Shown piece by piece: positions 14,338-24,010 of a stretch of DNA of 35,050 nt. Numbering within the stretch: position 1 is the first letter of the stretch; each line of letters starts with the position of its first letter. The notes under the pieces are model-generated. The model made no database searches, was not told the origin of the DNA, and saw nothing but the letters and a program-made list of their open reading frames with translations. Source of the DNA: Aliibacillus thermotolerans (GTDB lineage Bacteria > Bacillota > Bacilli > Bacillales > Marinococcaceae); the NCBI RefSeq assembly GCF_027853235.1, contig NZ_WKJG01000035.1, forward strand, positions 1-35,050, given 5' to 3'. The translations under genes were made by a program, and so were the position numbers.

Positions 14338-14556
14338 TTACAACGACAACCACGGGCCATACATTTTTTTGAACCAGTCAAATGGACCTTGCACATCCGG
14401 ATAAAAGATTAGTACAGTTAACAACACCGTTCCTGCCAATGTGAATAGCGCAAAAGCCACTTTTTCCTTTTTGTACTCCGGATTAATTTTTTGCCATTCG
14501 TAGAGAATCGTTAAAAAAACTATAAAAACTAACGTCAAAAAATATGCCCATTTCAC
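14338..14556 (-). CDS. Small membrane protein, fourth gene of the ger operon
   Basis: 72 residues with two predicted membrane helices (YFLTLVFIVFLTILYEW and VAFALFTLAGTVLLTVLIF). Its GTG start overlaps the stop of the gerC gene (GTGA), and AAAGAGGA lies upstream, so the two are coupled. Small membrane proteins accompany some germinant receptor operons (GerD-like or 2TM subunits that modulate the receptor). That parallel is suggestive only. No family recognised. Confidence 0.7.
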   Translation of the reverse strand: MKWAYFLTLVFIVFLTILYEWQKINPEYKKEKVAFALFTLAGTVLLTVLIFYPDVQGPFDWFKKMYGPWLSL

Positions 14557-15743
14557 TCCTCTTTCACCTCTTTCGGGAGTTTTCCTACTTGATTCGTTGT
14601 CATTCCGATTCTCCGTATTCTGGAAGTGACGTTTATCTCAACTTCTACTTCCGGGTAAATCTCATCCCAATGATCTTTCTCTTGGGCAAATCTCTTCGGA
14701 TATTTTCTTTCAAAAGCTTCCGCAAAACCGAAAGCATCCGTTTTCATTTCTTTTTGAACCTTTTCTAACGTCTTTCGTATTTGTTGTTCCACTGTTTTAT
14801 TCAAATCTTTCTCCAACTCTCTTTGTACTTTTTCCGTGGATGTATCTAGCGTCGTTTGATTCTCCACTATTTCATTTTCTTGCTCAATTTCTACCGTTAT
14901 TTTCCAATTACCTCCTTCAATGGAAGGTAATAAGTTTGTTTTCGATCGAATTAAGTGGAAAGTAATATATCCGTCTGCTTCTTCGGGATTCACCGAGATA
15001 GATTGTAAATCCATTTCATCTCGTAACCACAACAACCCCTTTTTTAATTCAAAATCAATCGTTCCTATTAATTGATCTCCATCAAAAATAGCTGCTCCTT
15101 TCACTTGAACGTTTTCTTGTTCCCCTTCATTATCACTTGCTTGCACCCATGGTAGAACAACACTTTCCCCTTCCTGTCTTAACATTTGAAAGACATCTTT
15201 TAAAGTGACACGAATACCTGATTTTAATAATTGCACGATTTCTTCCAACGCTTGGGATGAACTTAAGTCCTTTGACGTCTCTGTTTTCAATGCTTCCTCA
15301 GCATTTTTACTTACAATCACTAGTGCTCTTAAGCGCGGTTGAGGATGTTGTACAAAAAAGTCAATATATTCGGCTATTCCTTCTTTTGCTAGTTCTTCAT
15401 CAATAATAAGTACACGGTTATGACCAAAAAAAATTCGATCAGAAAATTGCCGTTGCACATCTACCAAAGCATCATAAACAGTTTCACCGGTCCCGATCAC
15501 AGTAAACGTAGGTTTTTTACCTCGTCCGACTTGTTGAGGTCCCCCTCCCATTTCGGTAGGGACTGCTAATTGAACGATAAGGCGTATTTGATTATCTTCT
15601 CCTTTATCAAGTCCTGTCCCTAATACGATACCAAGATCTTCAATTTCAACTCGGTCCCAACATCCGGATTGAACGACTGCAAGAATCGAGAGTATTAGAA
15701 AAAGCAAGCTGATTTTTTTAGCATGCAAGAGAAAGCTAAGCAC
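14553..15743 (-). CDS. gerC: Spore germination lipoprotein, Ger(x)C family
   Basis: 396 residues. A lipoprotein signal ends in VQSGCWD, giving a lipidated Cys near residue 28. The mature start, CWDRVEIEDLGIVLGTGLD, is the family signature. It is the C subunit of a GerA-type germinant receptor in the inner spore membrane, facing outward. The GTG start at 15743 has AGGAGGAAG nine bases upstream. It overlaps gerB by eight bases. Which germinant is sensed cannot be told from sequence. Confidence 0.93.
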   Translation of the reverse strand: MLSFLLHAKKISLLFLILSILAVVQSGCWDRVEIEDLGIVLGTGLDKGEDNQIRLIVQLAVPTEMGGGPQQVGRGKKPTFTVIGTGETVYDALVDVQRQFSDRIFFGHNRVLIIDEELAKEGIAEYIDFFVQHPQPRLRALVIVSKNAEEALKTETSKDLSSSQALEEIVQLLKSGIRVTLKDVFQMLRQEGESVVLPWVQASDNEGEQENVQVKGAAIFDGDQLIGTIDFELKKGLLWLRDEMDLQSISVNPEEADGYITFHLIRSKTNLLPSIEGGNWKITVEIEQENEIVENQTTLDTSTEKVQRELEKDLNKTVEQQIRKTLEKVQKEMKTDAFGFAEAFERKYPKRFAQEKDHWDEIYPEVEVEINVTSRIRRIGMTTNQVGKLPKEVKEE

Positions 15744-16833
15744 TGCTTTTCTTCCTCCTTTTTTTCCGAATAAATGATAAAATGAGTAACACTAGAGGTA
15801 AAAAGATTTGGCCCATGATTAAATGAAAAGAAATCACAGGGAGTAGATCTGTTAATTCTTGCAGACTAGAGATGGACCATACACTACATCCCACTAACAA
15901 TAGTCCTAGTGGTAACGAGAGGGGACGATAGTCTTGTAGTTGAAATGATTGGGCGAATCCTAACACCGTTGCATAGTGAAACATAGAGACTTTAAGAAAG
16001 ACACCAATGACCCAAAGGGCCATCACCATTGATTCAATATGTTCAATAAATTCAGCAATACTAACATATTCCGCCGCACTCATGACAGGATATATAAAGG
16101 AAGAAGTCATATCGCCAAATAACAGTACGGAAAATAGATTCGTCATCGACATCATCACCATGACAAGCAAAACCGAAATACTTCCCCATTTGAGCGCTTT
16201 GTCTCTATCGGATAAAAAGGGAAGTATAAACGTAATGAGAAAAAATTCCGAGAACCAACTAAACGGATGATAAGCCCCCTTGATAGAAGGAACAATCCCG
16301 TCTTTCATGAAAGGCATGATGTTTTTCGCTTCGAGATCAGGGAGAAGAAGTCCTACGGTTAATAAAAGCAATAACAGGACGATAGGGAAGAACACTACCG
16401 CCGTTCTCACCATCACTTCTAAGCCAGCGCGAACGACCATCGCACAAAGAAACGCCATTCCACCCACGATAACAAAAATGGGGGTTTCAAGAAGAAAGTT
16501 CCCAGAGACAAATTCCGCATATTCTCGAAGTACAATGCCATTCATATGTAAATAAAAAATTGCAATGAAAATACCAACCACCTTTCCGAGAACACACCCT
16601 AAAATTTCCTCACTATACTCTACAATCGTTTGTTTCGGATATTGTTTATTCAGAGCAATAGCTAACAAAATAGCAATAAAGCCGGCGATGGACGCCCATA
16701 TGGGAGAGAGCCACATATCTTTCCCTGCAAATTTTCCCGTTACGGAGGGAACGATTAAAATTCCAGTGGAAATAATCGTTGGATGCATGATGAGACCCAT
16801 TTCAAACGAACTGATTTTCCCTTTTTCCAACAT
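15736..16833 (-). CDS. gerB: Spore germination permease-like protein, GerB family
   Basis: 365 residues with about ten membrane segments, opening with SSFEMGLIMHPTIISTGILI (endospore germination permease, APC superfamily). GerB subunits bind the germinant (amino acid or sugar) in the spore inner membrane. AAAGGAGG is eight bases before the ATG. It follows gerA by 30 bases and overlaps gerC. Intact. Confidence 0.93.
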   Translation of the reverse strand: MLEKGKISSFEMGLIMHPTIISTGILIVPSVTGKFAGKDMWLSPIWASIAGFIAILLAIALNKQYPKQTIVEYSEEILGCVLGKVVGIFIAIFYLHMNGIVLREYAEFVSGNFLLETPIFVIVGGMAFLCAMVVRAGLEVMVRTAVVFFPIVLLLLLLTVGLLLPDLEAKNIMPFMKDGIVPSIKGAYHPFSWFSEFFLITFILPFLSDRDKALKWGSISVLLVMVMMSMTNLFSVLLFGDMTSSFIYPVMSAAEYVSIAEFIEHIESMVMALWVIGVFLKVSMFHYATVLGFAQSFQLQDYRPLSLPLGLLLVGCSVWSISSLQELTDLLPVISFHLIMGQIFLPLVLLILSFIRKKRRKKSSA

Positions 16834-16863
16834 CCATATTCCCTCCTTTCGTGTTCTAACGGA

Positions 16864-18441
16864 TTAACCTCTTTTTTCCGGGGATTGTTGCTGATGGAGA
16901 GATTGACGAAATGTATTTCTTTCCCCCGTTAAACGAGGCCTTTTGTTTAACGTCCACCAAGGAGCGCGGATAAGTACATCTTTCAATTCATCTCCGTGAA
17001 GAGGTGCCAGCGGACTCAAGTACGGAACGCCAAAGGAACGAATCGTACATAGATGAATCACAATTGCAATAATGCCAAAAATCACTCCTAAAAGCCCTAA
17101 CGTTCCTGCCAAAAAAATCATCGGAAATCGTAACACCCTGATCGAGATCGAGACGGGATAACGAGGAATCGTAAAGGAAGCAATACCTGTAAGCGCCACA
17201 ACAATGACCATCGGAGATGATACGATGCCCGCTTGTACCGCTGCTTCTCCTATAACGAGCGCCCCAACGATACTTACGGCCGCCCCCACTTGTTTCGGCA
17301 ACCTTAACCCGGCTTCCCGCAAAGCTTCGAAGGTCACTTCCATTAACAATGCCTCTACAAGTGCCGGAAAAGGTGTTTGCTCCCTCGCAGAGGCAACACT
17401 AATTAAAAGGTCTGTCGGAATCATTTCTTGATGAAACGTAAACAACGCGACGTATATTGAAGGAAGCAATAAAGAAATAAACAGAAAAGTATACCGCAAC
17501 CAACGAATGAGCGTACCAATCATAAAGCGTGCATAATAATCTTCTGCTATTTGAAGAAAAGAAAAGAAAGTGACTGGCATAACTAATACAAAGGGAGAAC
17601 CATCCACAATTAAAATGACGCGACCTTCCAGTAAATTGGCAGTCACCACATCGGGACGTTCCGTCGACAAGACTTGCGGAAAAGGAGAGTAATTTGCATC
17701 TTGAATAAATTCTTCCAGTTCTCCACTATCGATTAAACCATCCACATCTATTCGTTGAACGCGATTTTCCACTTCTTTAATTAAGTTTTCTTGTGCAATC
17801 CCTTCAATATAACCAAGAATCACTTGTGTTTTCGTATATTTTCCTATTTCCATCGTTTTTAATTTAAGTTTTGGAGTGCGTAGTCGTCTTCGTAACATCG
17901 ATGTATTCACTTGAATGGCTTCAATAAATCCTTCCCGGGGACCGCGAACCACTACTTCCGCATCGGATTCGGTAATGGAGCGGCTTTTCCACTTCGTTAA
18001 ACCAACAGAAATTGCTTTTGGTGTTCCATCAATAAGAACGAGGCTATTCCCGGAAGAAACTTCCGAGATACAATCCGAAAAAGTGTTCACTTCTTGGACA
18101 CTTCCAACAGACACTTTTTTCTCAATCAAATCGACAACCTCTGGAAATTCAAGAGCAGACGCTTCCATCAAAGGGGATAACATATTGTCATCCATTTCTG
18201 AAACGTCTACTAATCCTTCAATATAGATGAGAAGGGCTTTTCGTTCTCCACCAATATAAAAAGAGCGGAAAACGACGTCATAACAATGAGCATAAATAGA
18301 TTGTAATGTTTGTTCATTTTCCTCTATGCTATGGGATAAAGGTCGTTCATCTTTTTCTTTTAAAAGAGGAGGTAATGACTTTTTTTGTTGCAAAAATTTA
18401 AATGGCTTAGGCAACGTCCCCTTCCCCCTTCCACGAAGCAT
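16864..18441 (-). CDS. gerA: Spore germination protein, GerA family
   Basis: About 525 residues. An N-terminal hydrophilic domain (about 70-290, with NSLVLIDGTPKAISVGLTKW and REGFIEAIQVNTSMLRRRL) precedes four or five membrane segments, including QTPFPALVEALLMEVTFEAL and the PKQVGAAVSIVGALVIGEAA motif of the family. It is the A subunit, which forms the oligomeric channel of the receptor. The start is uncertain. ATG at 18441 lacks a good ribosome site; a TTG at 18414 has GGAAGGGGA at suitable spacing; longer in-frame starts would overlap the upstream gene. The operon is presumably transcribed in the forespore by sigma-G; I could not identify that promoter. Confidence 0.92.
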   Translation of the reverse strand: MLRGRGKGTLPKPFKFLQQKKSLPPLLKEKDERPLSHSIEENEQTLQSIYAHCYDVVFRSFYIGGERKALLIYIEGLVDVSEMDDNMLSPLMEASALEFPEVVDLIEKKVSVGSVQEVNTFSDCISEVSSGNSLVLIDGTPKAISVGLTKWKSRSITESDAEVVVRGPREGFIEAIQVNTSMLRRRLRTPKLKLKTMEIGKYTKTQVILGYIEGIAQENLIKEVENRVQRIDVDGLIDSGELEEFIQDANYSPFPQVLSTERPDVVTANLLEGRVILIVDGSPFVLVMPVTFFSFLQIAEDYYARFMIGTLIRWLRYTFLFISLLLPSIYVALFTFHQEMIPTDLLISVASAREQTPFPALVEALLMEVTFEALREAGLRLPKQVGAAVSIVGALVIGEAAVQAGIVSSPMVIVVALTGIASFTIPRYPVSISIRVLRFPMIFLAGTLGLLGVIFGIIAIVIHLCTIRSFGVPYLSPLAPLHGDELKDVLIRAPWWTLNKRPRLTGERNTFRQSLHQQQSPEKRG

Positions 18442-18475
18442 CGATTTGTTATAGCTTGTTTCCAAAACTGAATAT

Positions 18476-19165
18476 TTATACAAAAGTATTTTCATGGATT
18501 TTTTGAATAGGAAAAACGCGGGTATCAACTCCTGGAGAGAAATGGACAAGTCCCTTCTCCCGTAAAGGGGTCCAAGAGTGAAAAGAAAAAAGCGAATTTT
18601 GATTTAGAAAGAGATCGGATGTTTGTAAACGCCACGGAGAATGAGCAATTCGGGCGTGATATACGTTACCGCGCCAATCCGAACTATATAACGTATACCG
18701 TTCGGTTAAAAAGTGCGTTAATGTACCGGGATAGGCATAAAAACTTTCTCCTGTGGGCGTGTACGTTCCTTTCATCGAAAAAGAACGATGGTACCGTACA
18801 CCTTCAAAATGAAAGTCTTCTTCCCTTTCTGTGAGAGAAACATTTGCACGGTAGTACGGAAGGTGATACCACCTTTTTGCAATGTGTAAAGAAGCCCAGT
18901 TATTGACATCCAACGATAAAAAATAAACACCCGGCTCATCATGATAGGTCACATACGTCCTTACATTGATTTCTGGAAATGAAGGGGTGACCGACCAATG
19001 TTTCCATCCACGAGGATAAATTCCTTCCATGTGAAATACAACAACTCCAATCCAAGCGTTTCCTTGAAACGTATCGATGTCTAAACAAGCAGGAATTAAG
19101 GGACGCAACATCGTTGGCGAAATCGGCCAGTGAATAAATAACACATTTCTCCATGTTTGTGTCAT
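18476..19165 (-). CDS. DUF2071 family protein (YqjF-like)
   Basis: 229 residues from the ATG at 19165. The start reads TQTWRNVLFIHWPISP with LRPLIPACLDIDTFQGNAWI, VVVFHMEGIYPRG and NVRTYVTYHDEPGVYFLSLD, all characteristic of DUF2071 (acetoacetate-decarboxylase-like fold, unknown function). It lies 34 bases upstream of the gerA start on the same strand, so readthrough into the ger operon is possible. An alternative GTG start at 19204 with GGAGGA upstream would add 13 residues. Function unknown. Confidence 0.8.
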   Translation of the reverse strand: MTQTWRNVLFIHWPISPTMLRPLIPACLDIDTFQGNAWIGVVVFHMEGIYPRGWKHWSVTPSFPEINVRTYVTYHDEPGVYFLSLDVNNWASLHIAKRWYHLPYYRANVSLTEREEDFHFEGVRYHRSFSMKGTYTPTGESFYAYPGTLTHFLTERYTLYSSDWRGNVYHARIAHSPWRLQTSDLFLNQNSLFSFHSWTPLREKGLVHFSPGVDTRVFPIQKIHENTFV

Positions 19166-19285
19166 CACCCATACGTTTTGCAAGCAATGATTGAGTAGCA
19201 GCACGGATATGTCCTCCATTCCCTGTCATACATAATTTGTTATTACCTTGGCAATAGTAAGCGAAAAGGCAAATGTAGATGGGGT

Positions 19286-20773
19286 ATGAACATGATGACA
19301 ACGCTTTTGTCTTTCTTATCTTTCGCGATGATTTTCATAATATTTATCTTTTTCATCTTTCTGTTGTTCGGTTGGCGTTGGCTGATAAAAAAAATCGTCC
19401 AAAAAACAGCCAAAATTGTGTTTACTGATAGTTATCAAGAAAACTTATTAGAACTTCTGCCTGGATTTCGCCATATGGGCTTACAAAATGTGCTGGAAAA
19501 TAACTTGCGTGCCGAATCAGGGGATTTATTGCATCGACCACTTGGAGGTGCTTCAAAAAAGTGGCCTCACCTTGACTCCATTACATTTATTCCTGCTCAA
19601 ACCGATCCTTTTCCCACGGATGGTGAGACGAATGTAGATGTAAAAGTGACCATTGGACCGAATGCGAAAAAGCCGCTTCATTTAGCAAAACCGTTTCTCA
19701 TTAGCGGGATGGGGTACGGTATTTCGGTTAGTGATAAAGTGCGAATGGCCCTTATGAAAGCAGCGAATGAAACGGGAATTGCAATTAACTCAGGAGAAGG
19801 TGGCATTTTACCAGAGGAGATACAAGAAGCGAAAAAATTTGTGTTGCAATTTTCAAAGACGGAATGGGGCAAAGAACAAGAAACATTAGAGCAAGCAGCA
19901 ATGATAGAAATCAAACTCGGCCAAGGTGCCGTCATGGGAATGGGCGGTCGCATTTCTCCTCAAAATTTAACCGGAAAAGCGCGACAAGTGATGTCTATTA
20001 AGGAGAACGAACAGGCGGTTATCTACGAACATTTTTATGAAAATCAAACGATCGACGATTTAAAACAATTAGTCGATGAACTGAGAGAAGTAACAGATGG
20101 TGTTCCCATTGGTGCAAAAATTGCCGCTGGAGGAAAAATTGAAGAGGATATCGACAATTTATTGGAAATGGGAGTGGATGTCATTGCAGTAGATGGCGGT
20201 CAAGGGGCTACAGTAGGAGCTCCTCCTATTCTGGCGGACGATTTTGGGATTCCAACCCTTCACGGGGTTGTAAGAGCCTCCCGTCATCTAGAAAAACGGC
20301 AAGTGAAAGACAAAGTAAGCTTAATTGTATCTGGAGGGTTATTTACTCCGGGTCATTTTCTTAAAGTGCTTGCGTTAGGAGCAGATGCGGTCTATATTGG
20401 CTCGGCCATATTGTTTACGGTCTCTCACAATCAAATTCTTCATGCCCTTCCCTTTGAACCACCGACACAAATCGTTTGGGACGAAGGAAAATATAATAAT
20501 CAATTTGATGAAAAGCAAGGAGCGGATGCCGCAAAGAAATTTCTTGATGCAAGTACGGAAGAAATAAGAGAAGCATTACGTGCAATGGGGAAAAGATCTT
20601 TACAGGAATTGTCAACGAAAGATCTCGTCTCCCACGATCCGTTCACAGCAGAAATGATTGGTATTCCCTTTTCTTTCGCTACGATGGAAACGAATAAAGA
20701 AAAGAAAAAAACTTCCTCCACGGATAAAAAACGAACGACCCTCTCTCGTTCCGCTCTACGAAAACGAAAATAA
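19286..20773 (+). CDS. FMN-binding glutamate synthase-like protein (YerD type)
   Basis: 495 residues. An N-terminal membrane helix (about 5-32) is followed by a glutamate synthase central/FMN domain. This includes SGMGYGISVSDKVRMALMKA, GEGGILPEE, GAKIAAGGKIEEDIDNLLEM, DVIAVDGGQGATVGAPP and SGGLFTPGHFLKVLALGADA. The segment that holds the 3Fe-4S cysteines in true glutamate synthase (here LFTVSHNQILHAL) has none, and there is no glutaminase domain. It is thus a stand-alone flavoprotein of the YerD group with unknown substrate. The C terminus is Lys/Arg-rich. Either ATG at 19286 or 19292 could be used behind GATGGGG. Confidence 0.85.
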   Translation: MNMMTTLLSFLSFAMIFIIFIFFIFLLFGWRWLIKKIVQKTAKIVFTDSYQENLLELLPGFRHMGLQNVLENNLRAESGDLLHRPLGGASKKWPHLDSITFIPAQTDPFPTDGETNVDVKVTIGPNAKKPLHLAKPFLISGMGYGISVSDKVRMALMKAANETGIAINSGEGGILPEEIQEAKKFVLQFSKTEWGKEQETLEQAAMIEIKLGQGAVMGMGGRISPQNLTGKARQVMSIKENEQAVIYEHFYENQTIDDLKQLVDELREVTDGVPIGAKIAAGGKIEEDIDNLLEMGVDVIAVDGGQGATVGAPPILADDFGIPTLHGVVRASRHLEKRQVKDKVSLIVSGGLFTPGHFLKVLALGADAVYIGSAILFTVSHNQILHALPFEPPTQIVWDEGKYNNQFDEKQGADAAKKFLDASTEEIREALRAMGKRSLQELSTKDLVSHDPFTAEMIGIPFSFATMETNKEKKKTSSTDKKRTTLSRSALRKRK

Positions 20774-20810
20774 CCCCTTTTTGGTGATTTTTTTCTTCAC
20801 CAAAAAGGGG
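20774..20810. terminator. Bidirectional terminator between convergent genes
   Basis: CCCCTTTTTGGTGA and TCACCAAAAAGGGG form a perfect 14-pair stem with a nine-base loop. It directly follows the FMN-protein stop and lies seven bases from the end of the convergent permease gene. Confidence 0.85.
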
Positions 20811-20817
20811 AATATGT

Positions 20818-21549
20818 TTAAATCGCAGCTTTCGCTTTCCTTTCCACATTTCCTTTAAATGTGTTTGAGCGCTGCTCCATTTTGGAAAAGACCATTTCAA
20901 AAATAATGGCTAATAACCAGTAGATAAGTGCTGCCACGAGATACGTTTCGAGGAAATGGTACCCGTCGTTGGCAATCATTCTTGCAATTCCTAAGACGTC
21001 CATGATTCCAATGGTAAAAGCAAGCGCGGATGCTTTCAATAAAATAATCAATTGGTTTCCTAAGTTCGGAAGCGCAGTAACAAACGCTTGTGGAAGAATA
21101 ATTCGTCTCATCGCTTGTACTGTCGTCATCCCGACACTTTTTGCCGCTTCCAACTGTCCTTTATCGACGGATAAAATCGCACTTCTTACCACTTCCGTTA
21201 AATAAGAAGCAGAGTTAATACTATAAGCAATTAACGCAATCACTAACGGAGACATGAAGTCAGGATTGATATTCCATCCAAATAAGTCATTGAGATACAT
21301 AATGAATCTTGGCAAGCCGTAGAAAAATACGAAAAGTTGCACAATCAACGGCGTTCCTCTAAAAAAAGAAACGAACAAGATAGCCAGTTGATTCAATACC
21401 GGTGTACGATACACCCGAAAAAATGCTAAAATCGTCCCAATGATTAAGCCGACGAGCATAGCAACGAGTGTCACTAAAAGTGTATACGGCACGCCTTTCA
21501 GTATTTCAGGTACTTGCTCTAGTGCGAAGCGAAAATCGATATTGGCCAT
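20818..21549 (-). CDS. Polar amino acid ABC transporter permease (second)
   Basis: 243 residues, HisM/GlnP type. It has about five membrane segments and the EAA loop EAAKSVGMTTVQAMRRIILPQA, which docks with the ATPase. It opens with VPYTLLVTLVAMLVGLIIGT. It is the last gene of the ATPase / binding protein / permease / permease operon. The start at 21549 was chosen because AAGGGTGG lies just upstream; an in-frame GTG at 21558 sits inside that site. It pairs with the adjacent permease to form the heterodimeric pore. Confidence 0.9.
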   Translation of the reverse strand: MANIDFRFALEQVPEILKGVPYTLLVTLVAMLVGLIIGTILAFFRVYRTPVLNQLAILFVSFFRGTPLIVQLFVFFYGLPRFIMYLNDLFGWNINPDFMSPLVIALIAYSINSASYLTEVVRSAILSVDKGQLEAAKSVGMTTVQAMRRIILPQAFVTALPNLGNQLIILLKASALAFTIGIMDVLGIARMIANDGYHFLETYLVAALIYWLLAIIFEMVFSKMEQRSNTFKGNVERKAKAAI

Positions 21550-21567
21550 ACCCGCCACCCTTCTTCC

Positions 21568-22266
21568 TTAATGTGATATACTTGCATGTTTTTTCATGAG
21601 TGAACGTTCTATGAGTGAAATAACTGCTTCAATGACGATACAAATCACCCAATACACAATCGCAATGGCGACGTATATTTCAAACATACCAACTCCATAG
21701 TTGTTCCCGATAATAAACAGTACTTGCCCCATCATATCCACCATTCCAATCGTAAAGGCAAGGGCTGTATCTTTTAACAGTTCAATCGTGTGGTTACCGG
21801 CATTTGGAAGTGCTACTCGGAAAGCTTGCGGTATCATAATTCGACGTAGTGCTTGCAAGTACGTCATTCCAACACTGTACGCTGCTTCCAGTTGATCTTT
21901 TCCCACTGCTAGATATGAAGAACGAAAAACTTCCGATAAATAAGCACCTGTGTGTAAAGAAAAGGTTATGACAACAAAAACAAAACGTGACCAATGATTA
22001 ATATCTATCCCAAATACGAGAAGCAATTGCGGAATCCCGAAATAGACGAGAAATAGTTGTACGACTAACGGAGTACTTCGTGTAAACGACAAATAAATGG
22101 TTGCTAACTGATGCAAAATAGGAATTTTTTCAAGACGAATATACGCAATGATAATACCAATCACAATCGCAAAAAATAACGATACAAATAACAATGCTAA
22201 CGTTAACGGCAAGCGGTCCATTACTTGCCCGATCATACTTATCCAATCCCCTAAACCAAAGCTCAC
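21568..22266 (-). CDS. Polar amino acid ABC transporter permease (first)
   Basis: 232 residues, with RLPLTLALLFVSLFFAIVIG at the start and the EAA loop EAAYSVGMTYLQALRRIMIP. The GTG start at 22266 is preferred because GGAGGTGAGG is directly upstream and would be inside the coding sequence if the TTG at 22281 were used. It follows the binding-protein gene by 15 bases. With its neighbour it forms the membrane part of an importer for a polar or sulfur-containing amino acid. Confidence 0.88.
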   Translation of the reverse strand: MSFGLGDWISMIGQVMDRLPLTLALLFVSLFFAIVIGIIIAYIRLEKIPILHQLATIYLSFTRSTPLVVQLFLVYFGIPQLLLVFGIDINHWSRFVFVVITFSLHTGAYLSEVFRSSYLAVGKDQLEAAYSVGMTYLQALRRIMIPQAFRVALPNAGNHTIELLKDTALAFTIGMVDMMGQVLFIIGNNYGVGMFEIYVAIAIVYWVICIVIEAVISLIERSLMKKHASISH

Positions 22267-22281
22267 GCTCCTCACCTCCAA

Positions 22282-23106
22282 TTATCCAAAATCTTCCGGT
22301 GAAATATCTTCTAGATCTTGGAAAAAATCGACCCCAAACCATTTTTCCGCAAGGGCTGGTAGTGTTCCGTCTTCAATCAATTCTTCTGTCACGCGATTAA
22401 TATCTTCTGCTAATTGGTGATGATCCGGATGAAAGACGGCATATACCGGTTCCCTTGATACAACCGCTCCCACTTTTAAGTCAAGATGTAAATGTTCTTG
22501 AATCGCGTGAAAGGTCGTAATATTTAGAAACGCGGCATCAGAACGACCGCTTTCTACTCGACGCAAGTTATTTTCATTCGAAGGACTTCCTACTGTAATT
22601 AACGGAATGTCCGGGTCGTTATTTTCGTTATATTCGTTTAAAATCGACCGTAGCCCTCCGCTCGCAGCGACCGGCGCTAACTCTCTTTCTGTCATATCAT
22701 CCAAAGAATGAATATCATCGGTATCTTCATGGACAATGAGTCCTGTAATGGAGTAACCATAAGGCGTCTCAGGATATAAAAATCGTTCTTCCCGTTCCGG
22801 GTTGCTAAAAAACCAATTCATCGCAAAATCAAATTTTCCGGCACCAACACCGATTAAATTCGATTCTTCTTCACCCCATACGTATTCAAACTCATATTGC
22901 GGTAACCTTTTTTCCACTTCATTCAAATAATCAATATCATAACCAATCGGTTCATTGTTCTCATCGGCAAGAAGGAAAGGTGGATTCACTTCCGCACTGA
23001 CAGCGACTTGAATGATTTCTTTCCCATCTTCTGTCGTCGCTTTCGAACAACCAGCAAGCCACGTAATACTTACTGCTATGACGAAAAGAAACCTCATAAT
23101 TTTCAT
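22282..23106 (-). CDS. ABC transporter substrate-binding lipoprotein, family 3
   Basis: 274 residues. A lipoprotein signal ends in WLAGC (C20). The mature protein has the family-3 solute-binding pattern: IQVAVSAEVNPPFLLADENN, PIGYDIDYLNEVEKRLP and FDFAMNWFFSNPEREERFLY. GGAGGA is eight bases before the ATG at 23106. Ligand preference cannot be read. The TcyJ/K cystine receptors are one candidate group, given the sulfur-related gene divergent from this operon. Acidic residues are abundant in the mature protein. Confidence 0.9.
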   Translation of the reverse strand: MKIMRFLFVIAVSITWLAGCSKATTEDGKEIIQVAVSAEVNPPFLLADENNEPIGYDIDYLNEVEKRLPQYEFEYVWGEEESNLIGVGAGKFDFAMNWFFSNPEREERFLYPETPYGYSITGLIVHEDTDDIHSLDDMTERELAPVAASGGLRSILNEYNENNDPDIPLITVGSPSNENNLRRVESGRSDAAFLNITTFHAIQEHLHLDLKVGAVVSREPVYAVFHPDHHQLAEDINRVTEELIEDGTLPALAEKWFGVDFFQDLEDISPEDFG

Positions 23107-23124
23107 ACAATATTCCTCCACCTA

Positions 23125-23877
23125 CTAAATGATGAAATCCGGTTCTTGATGCAACCGTCTTAAGAAACGCTTCGTCCGCTCATAGGTTGGGTGAACGAGC
23201 ACTTCTTCTGGTGTCCCTTTTTCTACGATCTCTCCTTGATCCATAAAGATGACTTGATCGGCGACGTTTCGAGCAAACTCAATTTCATGGGTAACGATGA
23301 TCATCGTCATTCCTTGATTGGCAATGTCTCTCATAATCGCTAAAATATCCCCGACGTTTTCCGGGTCAAGGGCAGAGGTAGGTTCATCAAACAAAATAAC
23401 AGCCGGGTTCATTGCTAACGCACGAGCAATTCCAATTCGTTGCTCTTGTCCGCCAGACAATTGACTAGGATAGGCATCTCGCCTTTCCTTCAACCCGACT
23501 CTTTCCAAATACGACAGTGCCAACTCTTCTGCCTTTCTATTTGGCATTTTTTTCGTTATAATGAGACCTTCCATGATGTTCTCTATCGCTGTTTTATTTT
23601 TAAATAAATGATATTGTTGAAAAACCATGGAAGATTGTTGTCTTAACTGGTGAATCTGTTTTTTCGTCGTGTTTTCAGCGTCAATCGTAACATGATTAAT
23701 GGAGATCTTCCCACGGTTTGGAGTTTCTAAATAGTTCATGCAGCGCAAGAATGTCGTCTTTCCGGAACCGCTCGGACCAATAATGGCGAGCACTTCTCCT
23801 TGCGCAACTTCCACATCAATCCCTTTTAACACATGTGTATCTCCGTAATATTTGTGTAGATTCGTCACGGATAACAT
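23125..23877 (-). CDS. Polar amino acid ABC transporter ATP-binding protein
   Basis: 250 residues from the ATG at 23877. Walker A is [13 protein letters not shown] (34-45), the Q loop is [13 protein letters not shown], the signature is [15 protein letters not shown] and Walker B is [14 protein letters not shown], followed by the H-loop IVTHEIEF. It is a GlnQ/TcyN-type ATPase energising import through the two permeases. The start was set by AAAGGTG nine bases upstream; another ATG three codons earlier (23886) overlaps that site. A long open frame upstream is only a shadow of the divergent gene. Confidence 0.93.
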   Translation of the reverse strand: MLSVTNLHKYYGDTHVLKGIDVEVAQGEVLAIIGPSGSGKTTFLRCMNYLETPNRGKISINHVTIDAENTTKKQIHQLRQQSSMVFQQYHLFKNKTAIENIMEGLIITKKMPNRKAEELALSYLERVGLKERRDAYPSQLSGGQEQRIGIARALAMNPAVILFDEPTSALDPENVGDILAIMRDIANQGMTMIIVTHEIEFARNVADQVIFMDQGEIVEKGTPEEVLVHPTYERTKRFLRRLHQEPDFII

Positions 23878-24010
23878 ACTTATCATCACCTTTTTGATAT
23901 TCCTTTGGATAATGAACAATTTATCATATAAAATCCGATGTGTAAAGTATGTTTTAGCTTCACACTTATGATAATATAATATTAAATCAACATGAAAAGT
24001 ATAAATAAGG

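Noticed and set aside
18939-19301. 120-codon minus-strand frame overlapping the DUF2071 gene
   Set aside because: The DUF2071 frame has recognisable family motifs. This one is its frame-shifted shadow and crosses into the divergent gene start.
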